Source: Staphylococcus pseudoxylosus (GTDB taxonomy: Bacteria; Bacillota; Bacilli; Staphylococcales; Staphylococcaceae). Taken from it: a stretch of DNA of 64,000 bases. The stretch covers positions 62,001-126,000 of the forward strand of contig NZ_RCVN01000003.1 of NCBI RefSeq assembly GCF_003697915.1, read 5' to 3'. This document shows, in pieces, positions 55,037 to 63,960 of this stretch. The position numbers and the translations under genes are program-made. The notes beneath the pieces were generated by a model that had not been told where the DNA came from, made no database searches, and saw only the letters and a program-made list of their open reading frames with translations. The number at the start of each line of letters is the position of its first letter. Within the stretch, counting starts at the first letter, position 1.

Positions 55037-56830
55037 TTATATTTTATATCCAAAATCCGGAATATTTGACCATCTTTCTTTGAAGTAATGCGCAACGGCT
55101 TTTGGCCTTCTTTCACGTGTGAAAATCCCTTTCTTATTTCCTTGAACTCTAATAATACCAGTAGAAGTTTCAAAATCTGCAAAATTCCATACCTGTTCTC
55201 CAATAAATTGTGGATACTTATCAATAACTTCATGATTGGCTTCATAATAACGTATTTGGTATTCCTCTGTGAATAATTCATCGTTTAATGCATGCATTCC
55301 TGCCACTGTATCGGCGCCATATTCAGTAAACATAATTGGTTTACCTGGCTGTTTAATACTCCAACCATCTAACTCTTCTGCTAGGGCCAATTTAGCTGCT
55401 TTCAAATCTGCTGTTTGAGTATACCAACCATAGTACCTATTTAAGCATAAGACATCGACTAAATCTTGCACTTGGCATGTGTCTGGTTGAGAAGTCAGTA
55501 TGGTTACAATTGTAACAGGTCTCTGTTGTGGATCACATGTTCGTGCTAAATTCACTAATGGTTCGAAATATGCTTTGGCCCCCTGTTCGTCAGAAGCTGG
55601 CTCATTGGCAATCGACCACATAACTACACAAGCATGGTTTTTATCACGTTCAATCAACCCTTTAATCACAGCTTCATGCGCCGCTTTTGTACCTATTTCT
55701 TCAAATGTATTTCTTGCTTTTTCACCAGTTAAAATGGCATTAAAGTTTAAATGAACTCCTACAGCAGTCGTTTCATCAATCACCACTATACCTTGTTCAT
55801 CAGCTAAACGCATCATTTCTTCCGAATACGGGTAGTGCGAAGTTCTAAATGAATTCGCCCCTATCCATTTCATCAAGTTAAAATCTAATACATTCGCTAC
55901 TTCATTCATACCTCTGCCATGATAATAACTATCCTCATGCTTACCAAAACCTTTAAAATAAAACGGCTCTCCATTAATTAAAAATTTATCCTTAGCCACT
56001 TCGACAGAACGTATACCAAATCGCTCAGCATAAGTATCAATTAACTCTCCATCGTCTATAAGTGATACTTCTAAATGATATAAATACGCATTTAATGGTT
56101 TCCAAAGATGTGGATTCTGAACCTTTATCGTACCTTCTACACCTGTTGATTTCGCTATAACTTCCTTGTCTTCATCCACTAATCGAACCTCAACTGTCCC
56201 TTCGCTATGGCTCGTACTCACTTTATAATTTACATAAGCATCATCACCTTGTAATTCAGGTACAATTTCAATATCTTGAATATGCATCTTAGGTGTTGTA
56301 TATATTTTTACAGGTCTATGTAACCCCGCATAATTGAAGAAATCAAAGTTTGGTGTGTTCTTCTTAATCACATTTCCTTCTGCATCTATTATTTCGTTAT
56401 AATCTCCAACCGGTAAAGTTGTTTCATCTAATATATTATTTACGCATACCGTTAAACGATGTGTCCCAACTGTGTAAGCTTTATCTAATGTTACTTCAAA
56501 TGGTAGGAAACCACCTTCGTGTGATGTTACCTCTTTACCATCAATATATACAGTTGCCTTATGTGTTGCTGAACCAAATCTTAAAACAATACGTTCATTA
56601 TTTAATACGTTGGGAACAGTAAATGTTCTTTCATACCAAACGTTCCCTACATGGTTACGAATATTAGCAGTGACACCTTGATCATTGAACGAACCTGGCA
56701 CAGCCATGACTTGTTCAGTATTTAATGGTTGTGACACATCAATGTGATCTTCATTTTCCTCTAATTTAAAAAGCCAAATACCATTCAAATCAATCATACT
56801 TCTAAATTCATTTACAACTGGATACAACAT
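55037..56830 (-). CDS. uidA: beta-glucuronidase, glycoside hydrolase family 2
   Basis: Cytosolic GH2 beta-glucuronidase, 597 aa from the ATG at 56830; a GTG two codons earlier is too close to RBS AAAGGAG. Domains: jelly-roll ([25 protein letters not shown] ... [16 protein letters not shown]), immunoglobulin-like, TIM barrel from about 275. Acid/base Glu lies in [12 protein letters not shown] (about 408), nucleophile Glu in [13 protein letters not shown] (about 502), and the glucuronate-recognising Asn-x-Lys in [16 protein letters not shown] (about 563). The C-terminus [13 protein letters not shown] matches staphylococcal beta-glucuronidases. Cotranscribed after the upstream GPH carrier. Confidence 0.95.
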   Translation of the reverse strand: MLYPVVNEFRSMIDLNGIWLFKLEENEDHIDVSQPLNTEQVMAVPGSFNDQGVTANIRNHVGNVWYERTFTVPNVLNNERIVLRFGSATHKATVYIDGKEVTSHEGGFLPFEVTLDKAYTVGTHRLTVCVNNILDETTLPVGDYNEIIDAEGNVIKKNTPNFDFFNYAGLHRPVKIYTTPKMHIQDIEIVPELQGDDAYVNYKVSTSHSEGTVEVRLVDEDKEVIAKSTGVEGTIKVQNPHLWKPLNAYLYHLEVSLIDDGELIDTYAERFGIRSVEVAKDKFLINGEPFYFKGFGKHEDSYYHGRGMNEVANVLDFNLMKWIGANSFRTSHYPYSEEMMRLADEQGIVVIDETTAVGVHLNFNAILTGEKARNTFEEIGTKAAHEAVIKGLIERDKNHACVVMWSIANEPASDEQGAKAYFEPLVNLARTCDPQQRPVTIVTILTSQPDTCQVQDLVDVLCLNRYYGWYTQTADLKAAKLALAEELDGWSIKQPGKPIMFTEYGADTVAGMHALNDELFTEEYQIRYYEANHEVIDKYPQFIGEQVWNFADFETSTGIIRVQGNKKGIFTRERRPKAVAHYFKERWSNIPDFGYKI

Positions 56831-56864
56831 ACTCACTTACTCCTTTCATTTTCATTAAATCTAT

Positions 56865-58268
56865 CTACAATTCTTCTCTCAATGCTAACTCTTTAACAAT
56901 TTGTTTATGTTTACGGTCAGTTAATGGATATGCAAAGAAGAATAGTATGACTGCAATTAAACAAGCTGTCGCAGGAACGATAAAGAATAATACTTTCAAT
57001 CCATGTAATGTATCTGCTGATTGAGTGGCATTAGGAACAAATCCAATAAGTGTTAAAGATGCACCTGGTATAAAGCCTGCTAAACCTTGTGATATTTTTC
57101 TTGTAAAACTATAACTTGCATATATAATTCCCTCAGATCTAAGACCCGATTGCCATTGTCCGTATTCCACAACATCAGCAATAAATGCCCAAGTTACAGT
57201 ATTAGGAATAACTAAGAATAATTGTGCAACGGTATTAATAACTAAGAACATCACGATATGATCTGAGAAAAAAGTGAAATTGATGAATTGGAATAGAATA
57301 AATCCTCCTACACCTATAATCGCAGTCATTTTCTTACCAACCAATCTACTTAAAAACGTTGTTAATATTAACGCTGGAATTAGCACAAGGAAGTTGAGTG
57401 TACTAACTATCCCTACTAAATTTTGTTCTCCTAAAACATATTTAAAATAATATAATTGAGAAGCTTGCTGTAAAAATAGTGCACTAATTGTTAAAAGTGT
57501 ATAAATTGCTAATATGATGAATGGTCTATTTTTCAATAAATTTAAAAACGCCTTACGACCAATTCCTTTTTCTTTCGGTCTTTCAATCGTATGTCTTTCA
57601 GTTACACCTTTATAACAAATCATATGGAATATTACCCCAGCAATAGCAAGCATCCCAACTGCTATTGGATAACCTATTTGATGATTTGGAAATAAACTAA
57701 CAACAGGTATAACGACAATACCAGATATAAACATTGCGCCTTGAGATCCCATGTTACGGAATACCGATAATTGCGTACGATCATCCGCATTAATAGTCAT
57801 AGAAGCAGACAGTGAGCCATATGGAATATTTACAAATGAATAAGCTGCATTAAATAACAAATACGAACCAAAAGCCCATATAATTTTGCCTGTTTGTCCT
57901 ATCTCTGGTGATAAAAATGTTATGACTGTAAGTATTGCTAACGGAATACTGCCATATAAAATAAACGGTTTAAATTTACCACGTTTAGCAAAATTAGTTT
58001 GGTTATCTACGATTGTACCTACAGCTGTGTCAACAAAGGCATCGAAGAATTTCGAAACTAAAAATACTAAACCTCCTACCCACGAAGGTATTCCTAATAT
58101 ATCAGTATAAAATAAAAGTAAGTAAATCTGCCCCATATCGAACATCATGCCGTTACCTAGGTCACCAAATCCATAAGATAACTTTTCCTTAAATTTCAAC
58201 CTAGGCTCCTGAATCTCTTTAAAATGCTTTAGTTTACTGTTTGCTGGCTTTAATTTTGCTGTAACCAT
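56865..58268 (-). CDS. GPH-family symporter, probable glucuronide carrier
   Basis: 467 aa, the same length as and colinear with the carrier at 48853-50256, sharing most blocks (KEKLSYGFGDLGNGMMFDMGQIYLLLFYTDILGI, DAFVDTAVGTIVDNQTNFAKRGKFKPFILYGS, TWAFIADVVEYGQWQSGLRSEGIIYASYSFTRKISQGLAGFIPG, TDRKHKQIVKELALREEL). About 12 membrane segments. It precedes uidA by 35 bp, so uptake of intact beta-glucuronides is the likely role, as UidB in E. coli. A cre site lies 117 bp upstream. Confidence 0.9.
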   Translation of the reverse strand: MVTAKLKPANSKLKHFKEIQEPRLKFKEKLSYGFGDLGNGMMFDMGQIYLLLFYTDILGIPSWVGGLVFLVSKFFDAFVDTAVGTIVDNQTNFAKRGKFKPFILYGSIPLAILTVITFLSPEIGQTGKIIWAFGSYLLFNAAYSFVNIPYGSLSASMTINADDRTQLSVFRNMGSQGAMFISGIVVIPVVSLFPNHQIGYPIAVGMLAIAGVIFHMICYKGVTERHTIERPKEKGIGRKAFLNLLKNRPFIILAIYTLLTISALFLQQASQLYYFKYVLGEQNLVGIVSTLNFLVLIPALILTTFLSRLVGKKMTAIIGVGGFILFQFINFTFFSDHIVMFLVINTVAQLFLVIPNTVTWAFIADVVEYGQWQSGLRSEGIIYASYSFTRKISQGLAGFIPGASLTLIGFVPNATQSADTLHGLKVLFFIVPATACLIAVILFFFAYPLTDRKHKQIVKELALREEL

Positions 58269-58798
58269 ATCGATTACCTCTTTCCACTATTGAAGATATT
58301 GGATAATTAATTGTTCCAATAACTTCTTAGTATGTATTCGTAACTGTATTCATAATTAACACTCAATAAGCAAACACATTAAATTGTAAGCGTTTTCTTA
58401 TCTGTGTAAAAAAAGTAACTCTACAAATTCCTTCATCATTTCGTAATGATTGAATACATCCCCTGTAAGTAATTTATAGAGATCTTTCTTTTATTATATT
58501 TTTTAAAATTAAACAGTCAATACAAAAATAACAACGTTGTTATAAATGTATAATGTATATCCTTATGATTTGAACTGAGATAACACGAATAAAAGCTATA
58601 ACTAAAGTGTATTGTAAAAATTACATAGAGCGAAATGATTTATTAGAAAATACACTACTTAAATTGTTTTAATATATTCTAAAATTGCATTTTCCATACT
58701 GTTTTGTCAATTTTTTAAGACTTTTTTTACATTTTTTATAATTTTTTTACCAAAACAGCAACTTTCTTTATAAAATTTAATTTTTTGAAGTTAATTTC
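58269..58798. other. gap between the glucuronide operon and its AraC regulator
   Basis: 530 bp, very AT-rich with T-tracts around 58710-58760. The cre site is the only assigned element. No gene seen; the araC operator sites for the uid operon may lie here. Confidence 0.5.
58385..58398. promoter_or_regulatory. cre site upstream of the glucuronide carrier-uidA operon
   Basis: TGTAAGCGTTTTCT fits the CcpA consensus; 117 bp before the carrier start on the minus strand. Confidence 0.65.
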
Positions 58799-60013
58799 TT
58801 AGTAAAATTCTTTATGCTCTGTTCTATATTTTAATGGAGGCACGCCATATTGCTTTTTAAAGCATTGTGTGAAGTAACTTTGTTCTTTAAACCCTACATA
58901 TGAAGCAACTTCTGAAACTGTCATCTTAGTTCTAGCAATCAAATCACGTGCTTTTTTAATTCTTAGTTCAATGATATATTGTGAAATTGATTTGTGAATT
59001 TCTTGATTAAATATCCTAGATAAATAACTAGGAGCTAAATCAACATGACTCGCTAATTCTTTTAAGGTCAGCGTATTGTCCAAATTTCTTTCTATATATT
59101 GTATTACTTTACTTACTTTTGGACTATATGCATTGGCTTTTGTCTTCATAGCTCTTTCCGCGTACTCTTTAACAATTTCATGAATAATTTCATCAAGCAT
59201 CTCACTGTCCATAGTTTGATCAATAATAGCAGCATATCTCTCAGATATTTCATCAATGTGAATTAAGCTAATACCTGCCTTTTCCCCTGCCTTTCGACAT
59301 AACGTATTGATAAGAAATGCTTTATATTGTTCATTAGAAACATCATCTTTAACTCTACGTAAACCAGCCACAGATACATTCATTTCATTTAAAATTGATA
59401 ACGCTTCTGTCACATTCCCATTTTCAACTGCCGTAAGTAATTGATTCTCTAAATTATAGCGTTGTTCTATTTCTTGTAGTGTATAATCCATTTGAGCTCT
59501 TGATTCAGCCAACACTTCTATTGTTGAATGAAACTTGAAATCAATCTTCACTGTTTCATAAACAACGTTTCTCTTTTTTAAAAAGCGAATTGCTAACCGA
59601 CACATCTTTTGAGCTTTAACATGATGACACAAAGGTATACTAAGTAAATACTGTTTTAAGATGGACAACTTTGATATTTTAATATCTGCTCTTTGCAGTA
59701 ACTCATTACAACGTCGTTCATTCGGTCTTTGCTCCATATAAGGTCCAATGATATAAATCTGCTTATTTTTCTTAAATTTAAAAATCAAAAAATTAACATC
59801 AAAACTGTTTGAATAATGATAAATTTTATTACTATTCATATGAACAATAAAGTGCTTAAGCTCAGTTTTAAACTGTTTTCTTGCAGTATTTGTAAATGGT
59901 GTTTTAATATGTGTGCTAATCCCCTTTATATCACTCATATCATAACCTTCCAATTGGATACCCAATAGTTGAAGTGCATTCATTTGTAAAATCTCTAACG
60001 TGTTCTCATTCAT
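58799..60013 (-). CDS. AraC-family transcriptional regulator
   Basis: 404-aa regulator. The C-terminal 100 residues hold the double HTH (KVIQYIERNLDNTLTLKELASHVDLAPSYLSRIFNQEIHKSISQYIIELRIKKARDLIARTKMTVSEVASYVGFKEQSYFTQCFKKQYGVPPLKYR). The N-terminal 280 residues (ISTHIKTPFTNTARKQFKTELKHFIVHMNSNKIYHYSNSF..., PYMEQRPNERRCNELLQRADIKISKLSILKQYLLSIPLCH) resemble the PocR-like/YesN-type sensory region but no ligand site can be named. Its place next to the uidA operon makes it the probable activator. The RBS lies inside a perfect hairpin (60023-60068). Confidence 0.87.
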   Translation of the reverse strand: MNENTLEILQMNALQLLGIQLEGYDMSDIKGISTHIKTPFTNTARKQFKTELKHFIVHMNSNKIYHYSNSFDVNFLIFKFKKNKQIYIIGPYMEQRPNERRCNELLQRADIKISKLSILKQYLLSIPLCHHVKAQKMCRLAIRFLKKRNVVYETVKIDFKFHSTIEVLAESRAQMDYTLQEIEQRYNLENQLLTAVENGNVTEALSILNEMNVSVAGLRRVKDDVSNEQYKAFLINTLCRKAGEKAGISLIHIDEISERYAAIIDQTMDSEMLDEIIHEIVKEYAERAMKTKANAYSPKVSKVIQYIERNLDNTLTLKELASHVDLAPSYLSRIFNQEIHKSISQYIIELRIKKARDLIARTKMTVSEVASYVGFKEQSYFTQCFKKQYGVPPLKYRTEHKEFY

Positions 60014-60068
60014 AAAAAAATCACCCCATTCCTTTATTATATTATAACTAAAAATAAAGGAATGGGGT
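60014..60068 (-). promoter_or_regulatory. perfect hairpin with U-tract overlapping the araC-family RBS
   Basis: Arms of 16 bp (60023-60038 and 60053-60068; core CCCCATTCCTTTAT) with a 14-base loop. On the minus strand the second arm, containing the purine-rich AAAGGAATGGGG, is followed by GATTTTTTT and immediately the ATG at 60013. It has the form of an intrinsic terminator for the upstream YkvI gene and would sequester the regulator's ribosome-binding sequence; TATAAT-like bases sit in the loop. Confidence 0.65.
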
Positions 60069-60136
60069 TATAAATTTAATTTCATTTTATTAAGCCTTAG
60101 GTTTCATTTTATTTTAATAGCATTTTTTTAAATCAT

Positions 60137-61210
60137 TTATGCATTTTTATTATGAAACTTAAGTTTAAATGGTGCATAGCACAATACCAAAATAAGTACG
60201 AGCCCTAAATAACCAATTAATGGATAGAATATAGCTACTAAATCTGTAAATCCGACAAAACTTAAACACAATCCCACAATTACTGCTATCGTATAGAATA
60301 TTTTAAATCTCATCGTATCTACTACCGTAAAGCGTGACGCAAAAGCATAAAACATTCCTAATCCAGTATTAAATATCATACCGAATATAACGATTGCCAT
60401 GATAATACCTAGCACAGGCGAAATATTATTTACAATACCTAACATTGGCATATCCATATTTCCAACAACATCAATTTGCGTGAAAATAGCCAAGTGGCTC
60501 AATACAATCATAATACCTAAAGCAAGACCACCAATTAATCCACCAGTTGCAGCAACCTTCGTATGCTTCTCTGAACCTCCCATGACTATAGCCATTGAAG
60601 CACCAACAGCAGTATTAAAGGAAGCGTAGTTCACTCCAGCAACAAACCAGTTTGGTAATGTTGAAGGTTTAGCATCTGATAATGTATCAAGCTGTGAAAA
60701 TGGTGTGTTTGTAGTAATAAAACTATAAACTGAAATTAGGATAATAAATATAATTAAAAATGGCGTTATATTACCAATAACTTTTACAACACCTTCAACC
60801 TTTAACATACCTGCTAATAAGATTAATGCAGTCATTAATAACGTACCCACAATAGAAGGTAAACCAAATTGTTGATTAAGGTTTGAACCCGCTCCTGCAA
60901 TCATTACTACACCTACACCAAATAATGTAAAGATAATAACTAAGTCAATAATCCAACCAAGTACTTTTCCTACCAATGATTTTCCCGTTATATGATGTAT
61001 CACTTCTTTATGAGAATCTGTCTTAAATTTACTTCCCAGCCATACAAGCATCATACCAACATAAGTAAATAGTGCCGTTGTAATAATTGCACCAAACGTG
61101 CCCATAATACCAAAACTTGTAAAATATTGAAGTACTTCTTGGCCAGAAGCAAAACCAGCGCCTACAATGACACCAATAAATGCACTTGCAATTAATAAGA
61201 TCCTTTTCAT
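60137..61210 (-). CDS. YkvI-family membrane carrier
   Basis: Integral membrane protein, 357 aa, about ten segments, of the YkvI group within the amino-acid/APC-like superfamily. The N-terminus KRILLIASAFIGVIVGAGFASGQEVLQYFTSFG is the family hallmark; NTAVGASMAIVMGG (about 193-206) corresponds to the unwound second-repeat helix. Substrate unknown. Monocistronic or read through the hairpin into the AraC gene. Confidence 0.82.
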   Translation of the reverse strand: MKRILLIASAFIGVIVGAGFASGQEVLQYFTSFGIMGTFGAIITTALFTYVGMMLVWLGSKFKTDSHKEVIHHITGKSLVGKVLGWIIDLVIIFTLFGVGVVMIAGAGSNLNQQFGLPSIVGTLLMTALILLAGMLKVEGVVKVIGNITPFLIIFIILISVYSFITTNTPFSQLDTLSDAKPSTLPNWFVAGVNYASFNTAVGASMAIVMGGSEKHTKVAATGGLIGGLALGIMIVLSHLAIFTQIDVVGNMDMPMLGIVNNISPVLGIIMAIVIFGMIFNTGLGMFYAFASRFTVVDTMRFKIFYTIAVIVGLCLSFVGFTDLVAIFYPLIGYLGLVLILVLCYAPFKLKFHNKNA

Positions 61211-61510
61211 AATGTAATCCCCCTAAATTAAAAAGACAAAATAACTTACCCCTTAAATCATCATAAAATGATTATATTTATATAGCTTAACTTTCTGACT
61301 CATTTATAAATCGATATCCCATTTATCATATATATAATGAGCAATCGCTTCTACATTTTATCATTTAAAGCGTAGTTTATGTTGTATTTTCAATAGTATA
61401 TCTTTGAGCTGATCACTTAGTATATTGCTATTCTTCAATATTCCATAAAAAAGAGGCAAGTACAAACACGTTATACTCGCCTCCTATAGCTAATTGTTAT
61501 GAATAACTTG
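61211..61510. other. gap between the YkvI gene and the SDR gene
   Basis: AT-rich; holds the SDR terminator at 61447-61484 and presumably the YkvI promoter. Nothing else recognised. Confidence 0.5.
61447..61484 (-). terminator. terminator of the KduD-like SDR gene
   Basis: GAGGCAAGTA (61453-61462) pairs with ATACTCGCCTC (61473-61483; one mismatch); on the minus strand TTTTTTAT follows. Confidence 0.75.
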
Positions 61511-62284
61511 TTATCTTAATAAATAACCACCATCCACAGGTAATGTTGTCCCTGTCACATAGTCAGATGCACTACTTGCTAAAAATATTAAAGGTCCCAT
61601 TAAATCTTCGGGCACTCCCCACTCACCAGATGGTATATGCCCTTTAATTTCTGGCCCTCTTATTGGATCTTCTTCTAATACTTTAGTCATATCAGTACGA
61701 ATGTAACCAGGAGAAAGTGCATTCACTTGAATGTTATAAGGTGCTAATGCATCAGCATACGCACGTGTAATACCTACGACGCCATGTTTACTAGCTGCAT
61801 ATGGAAAGATATTTTTACCTGCACGATATGACTGCATAGAACCTATATTAATCATTTTACCAGTTTGCTGTTCTGTCATAACTTTAGCCGCTTCATGTGC
61901 CATATAATACGTTGCATTCAAATTGATATCTATAACATTTTGCCAATCTTCATCTTTATAATCTAAGACATTATTTCGAATTTGAACGCCAGCATTATTT
62001 ACTAAAATATCTAAACTTCCCCATGTTTCCACTGCTTGCGCAACAACTTTTTCGGCTGCACCTTGTTCTTTTAGATCTTGTTGTATAAAAGACACTTCAC
62101 CTTCATTCTGTTCCACACTTTCTTTTAAAGCTTCCCACGCTTGATTTGAAGAACTTACAACTGTGACATTAGCGCCATACATCGTTAATGCGATAGTGTA
62201 ATATTTACCTAAACCTCTAGCGCCACCTGTCACAATTGCATTTTTTCCTTTTACAGAAAAACTATCCGTGTTAAATTTTGTCAT
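61511..62284 (-). CDS. SDR-family sugar-acid dehydrogenase, KduD/gluconate 5-dehydrogenase-like
   Basis: Classical SDR, 257 aa. TGGARGLGKYY (about 19-29), NNAGVQIRN (about 98-106), catalytic NIGSMQSY and YAASK (about 163-167), and the C-terminal block HIPSGEWGVPEDLMGPLIFLASSASDYVTGTTLPVDGGYLLR typical of 2-keto-3-deoxygluconate 5-dehydrogenase (KduD) and gluconate 5-dehydrogenase. Next to a gluconate permease and the glucuronate cluster it may act on ketogluconate, or supply fructuronate reductase activity, since no canonical UxuB is present. The substrate is not decided by sequence. Confidence 0.83.
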   Translation of the reverse strand: MTKFNTDSFSVKGKNAIVTGGARGLGKYYTIALTMYGANVTVVSSSNQAWEALKESVEQNEGEVSFIQQDLKEQGAAEKVVAQAVETWGSLDILVNNAGVQIRNNVLDYKDEDWQNVIDINLNATYYMAHEAAKVMTEQQTGKMINIGSMQSYRAGKNIFPYAASKHGVVGITRAYADALAPYNIQVNALSPGYIRTDMTKVLEEDPIRGPEIKGHIPSGEWGVPEDLMGPLIFLASSASDYVTGTTLPVDGGYLLR

Positions 62285-62364
62285 TTACAGTTCCTCCTTG
62301 TTAGTCATAATATTCTTTACTTATATTATATAATTTTAAATTGTCATTGTGTTGATAAAAATAA

Positions 62365-62410
62365 AGGAGTCAGGTAGAAACCAAAGTTTGATTTCGCACA
62401 CCTGTCTCCT
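62365..62410 (-). terminator. terminator of the gluconate permease gene
   Basis: AGGAGTCAGGT (62365-62375) pairs with ACCTGTCTCCT (62400-62410, one mismatch); on the minus strand it runs into TTTATTTTT. Confidence 0.7.
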
Positions 62411-62525
62411 CAAGTTTTTTCATTGTCATTACTTTATTAGTTCAATGAACGCTTATTATTAGATTTTTTATCCTAATCTTCTGCTGTAATATATTCAACT
62501 AATTTATAGTTAATCTTTAAATCGT

Positions 62526-63890
62526 TTATACAAAAATGCTTAATATTAATATAAAAACGAGTCCTGAAACTGAAATTACTGTTTCCAGTAGTGACCAAGT
62601 TAAAAATGTTTCCTTGACTGTTAAGCCAAAATATTCCTTAAACATCCAGAACCCTGCATCATTAACATGGGATAATATAACACTACCTGCACCTATCGCA
62701 AGCACTACTAAAGCCACGTTAACATCTGACGCTTGTAATAACGGTAATACGATTCCCGTTGAAGAAATCGCCGCTACTGTTGAAGACCCTAGTGCAATAC
62801 GTAGTACTGCAGCCACAATCCACGCTAATAGTATAGGAGACATTTCTGTACCTTCGAACAATTTAGCAATGGTATCTCCAACACCGCCATCAATTAGAAC
62901 TTGTTTGAAGGTACCACCACCTCCAATAATTAAAATCATCATACCAATTGGATAAATTGCATTAGATACTGAATCCATAATTTCTGAATTGTTACGCCCT
63001 TGCTTAATTCCCATTGTAAATATGGCAAATAATACTGCAATAAGCATCGCCGTTCCCGCTGTACCTACAAAGTAAACTACAGATTCAAAACCGTTCGTCG
63101 CTGTTTCATTACCTGTAATTAACTGTACAATTGTAGAAAACAACATTAGGATAACTGGTGAAACAGCTGTTAGTAAACTAATACCAAATCCTGGCATCTC
63201 AGCTTCACTAAATTCTCTTTGTGCACCTAATGCTGATATGTCACCTTCACGAGTATAAGCAGTTGGTGCGATTTTTTGTGCAATTTTATTAAATAATGGT
63301 CCCGCTATCAATGTAACAGGAATAGCAATAATAATACCGTACATTAACACATGGCCCAGGTTAGCTTCCAATTCTTTTGCAATAACTACTGGTCCTGGAT
63401 GTGGTGGCAAGAAGCCATGTGTTACAGATAAAGCTACTACCATTGGTAAACCTAGTTTCAACTGTGATACATTTGCACGCTTAGCTATAGTAAACACTAA
63501 TGGTATTAACAATACTAATCCCACTTCAAAGAATAGTGCGATACCTACAATAAATGCTGCAACAAGCATTGCCCATTGAACATGTTTATAGCCAAACTTT
63601 TTAATCAACGTGTCAGCTATACGCGTCGCGCCGCCACCATCAGCAAGTAATTTACCTAAAATGGCGCCAAGCCCAAAAATCAAAGCAATATGGCCAAGTG
63701 TGCTGCCCATACCATTTTCAACAGTTTCAATTATTTTATCTAAAGGCATTCCCAGTAATATTGCAGTTACAATAGATGTAATGATTAATGAAATAAATGT
63801 ATTTAATTTCAAGAAAATTATTAATGATAGTAATACGATAATACCTATTACCACCGTAGCCAATGGCCAAATTGTTTCAAACATCATCGT
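62526..63890 (-). CDS. GntP-family gluconate:H+ symporter
   Basis: Membrane carrier of the GntP family. The strong RBS GGAAGGGGAG points to the ATGATG at 63890/63887, giving 453-454 aa, the normal size; the longer frame to 63986 would add an unlikely hydrophilic N-terminus. About 12 segments with hallmarks GMGSTLGHIALIFGLGAILGKLLADGGGATRIA, PMVVALSVTHGFLPPHPGPVVIAKEL, IYPIGMMILIIGGGGTFKQVLIDGGVG and ALGSSTVAAISSTGIV. No gluconate kinase or GntR lies within the window. A cre site and a palindrome lie in the leader. Confidence 0.91.
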   Translation of the reverse strand, partial: TMMFETIWPLATVVIGIIVLLSLIIFLKLNTFISLIITSIVTAILLGMPLDKIIETVENGMGSTLGHIALIFGLGAILGKLLADGGGATRIADTLIKKFGYKHVQWAMLVAAFIVGIALFFEVGLVLLIPLVFTIAKRANVSQLKLGLPMVVALSVTHGFLPPHPGPVVIAKELEANLGHVLMYGIIIAIPVTLIAGPLFNKIAQKIAPTAYTREGDISALGAQREFSEAEMPGFGISLLTAVSPVILMLFSTIVQLITGNETATNGFESVVYFVGTAGTAMLIAVLFAIFTMGIKQGRNNSEIMDSVSNAIYPIGMMILIIGGGGTFKQVLIDGGVGDTIAKLFEGTEMSPILLAWIVAAVLRIALGSSTVAAISSTGIVLPLLQASDVNVALVVLAIGAGSVILSHVNDAGFWMFKEYFGLTVKETFLTWSLLETVISVSGLVFILILSIFV

Positions 63891-63917
63891 TCTCCCCTTC
63901 CATAGTAAAGAATGAAT

Positions 63918-63938
63918 GTAGCTAACAGACATAGCTAC
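63918..63938. promoter_or_regulatory. palindrome in the gntP leader
   Basis: GTAGCTA (63918-63924) and TAGCTAC (63932-63938) with a 7-base spacer, 28 bp upstream of the start. Candidate operator, perhaps for a GntR-type repressor encoded outside the window. Confidence 0.4.
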
Positions 63939-63946
63939 CCCACTCT

Positions 63947-63960
63947 TGGTAACGCTTTCT
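63947..63960. promoter_or_regulatory. cre site upstream of gntP
   Basis: TGGTAACGCTTTCT; on the minus strand AGAAAGCGTTACCA, 13 of 14 matches to the CcpA consensus. Confidence 0.6.

Noticed and set aside
62536..62955. 139-codon plus-strand frame inside gntP
   Set aside because: Antisense shadow of a membrane protein gene; low-complexity Thr/Ser/Ile content and no RBS.
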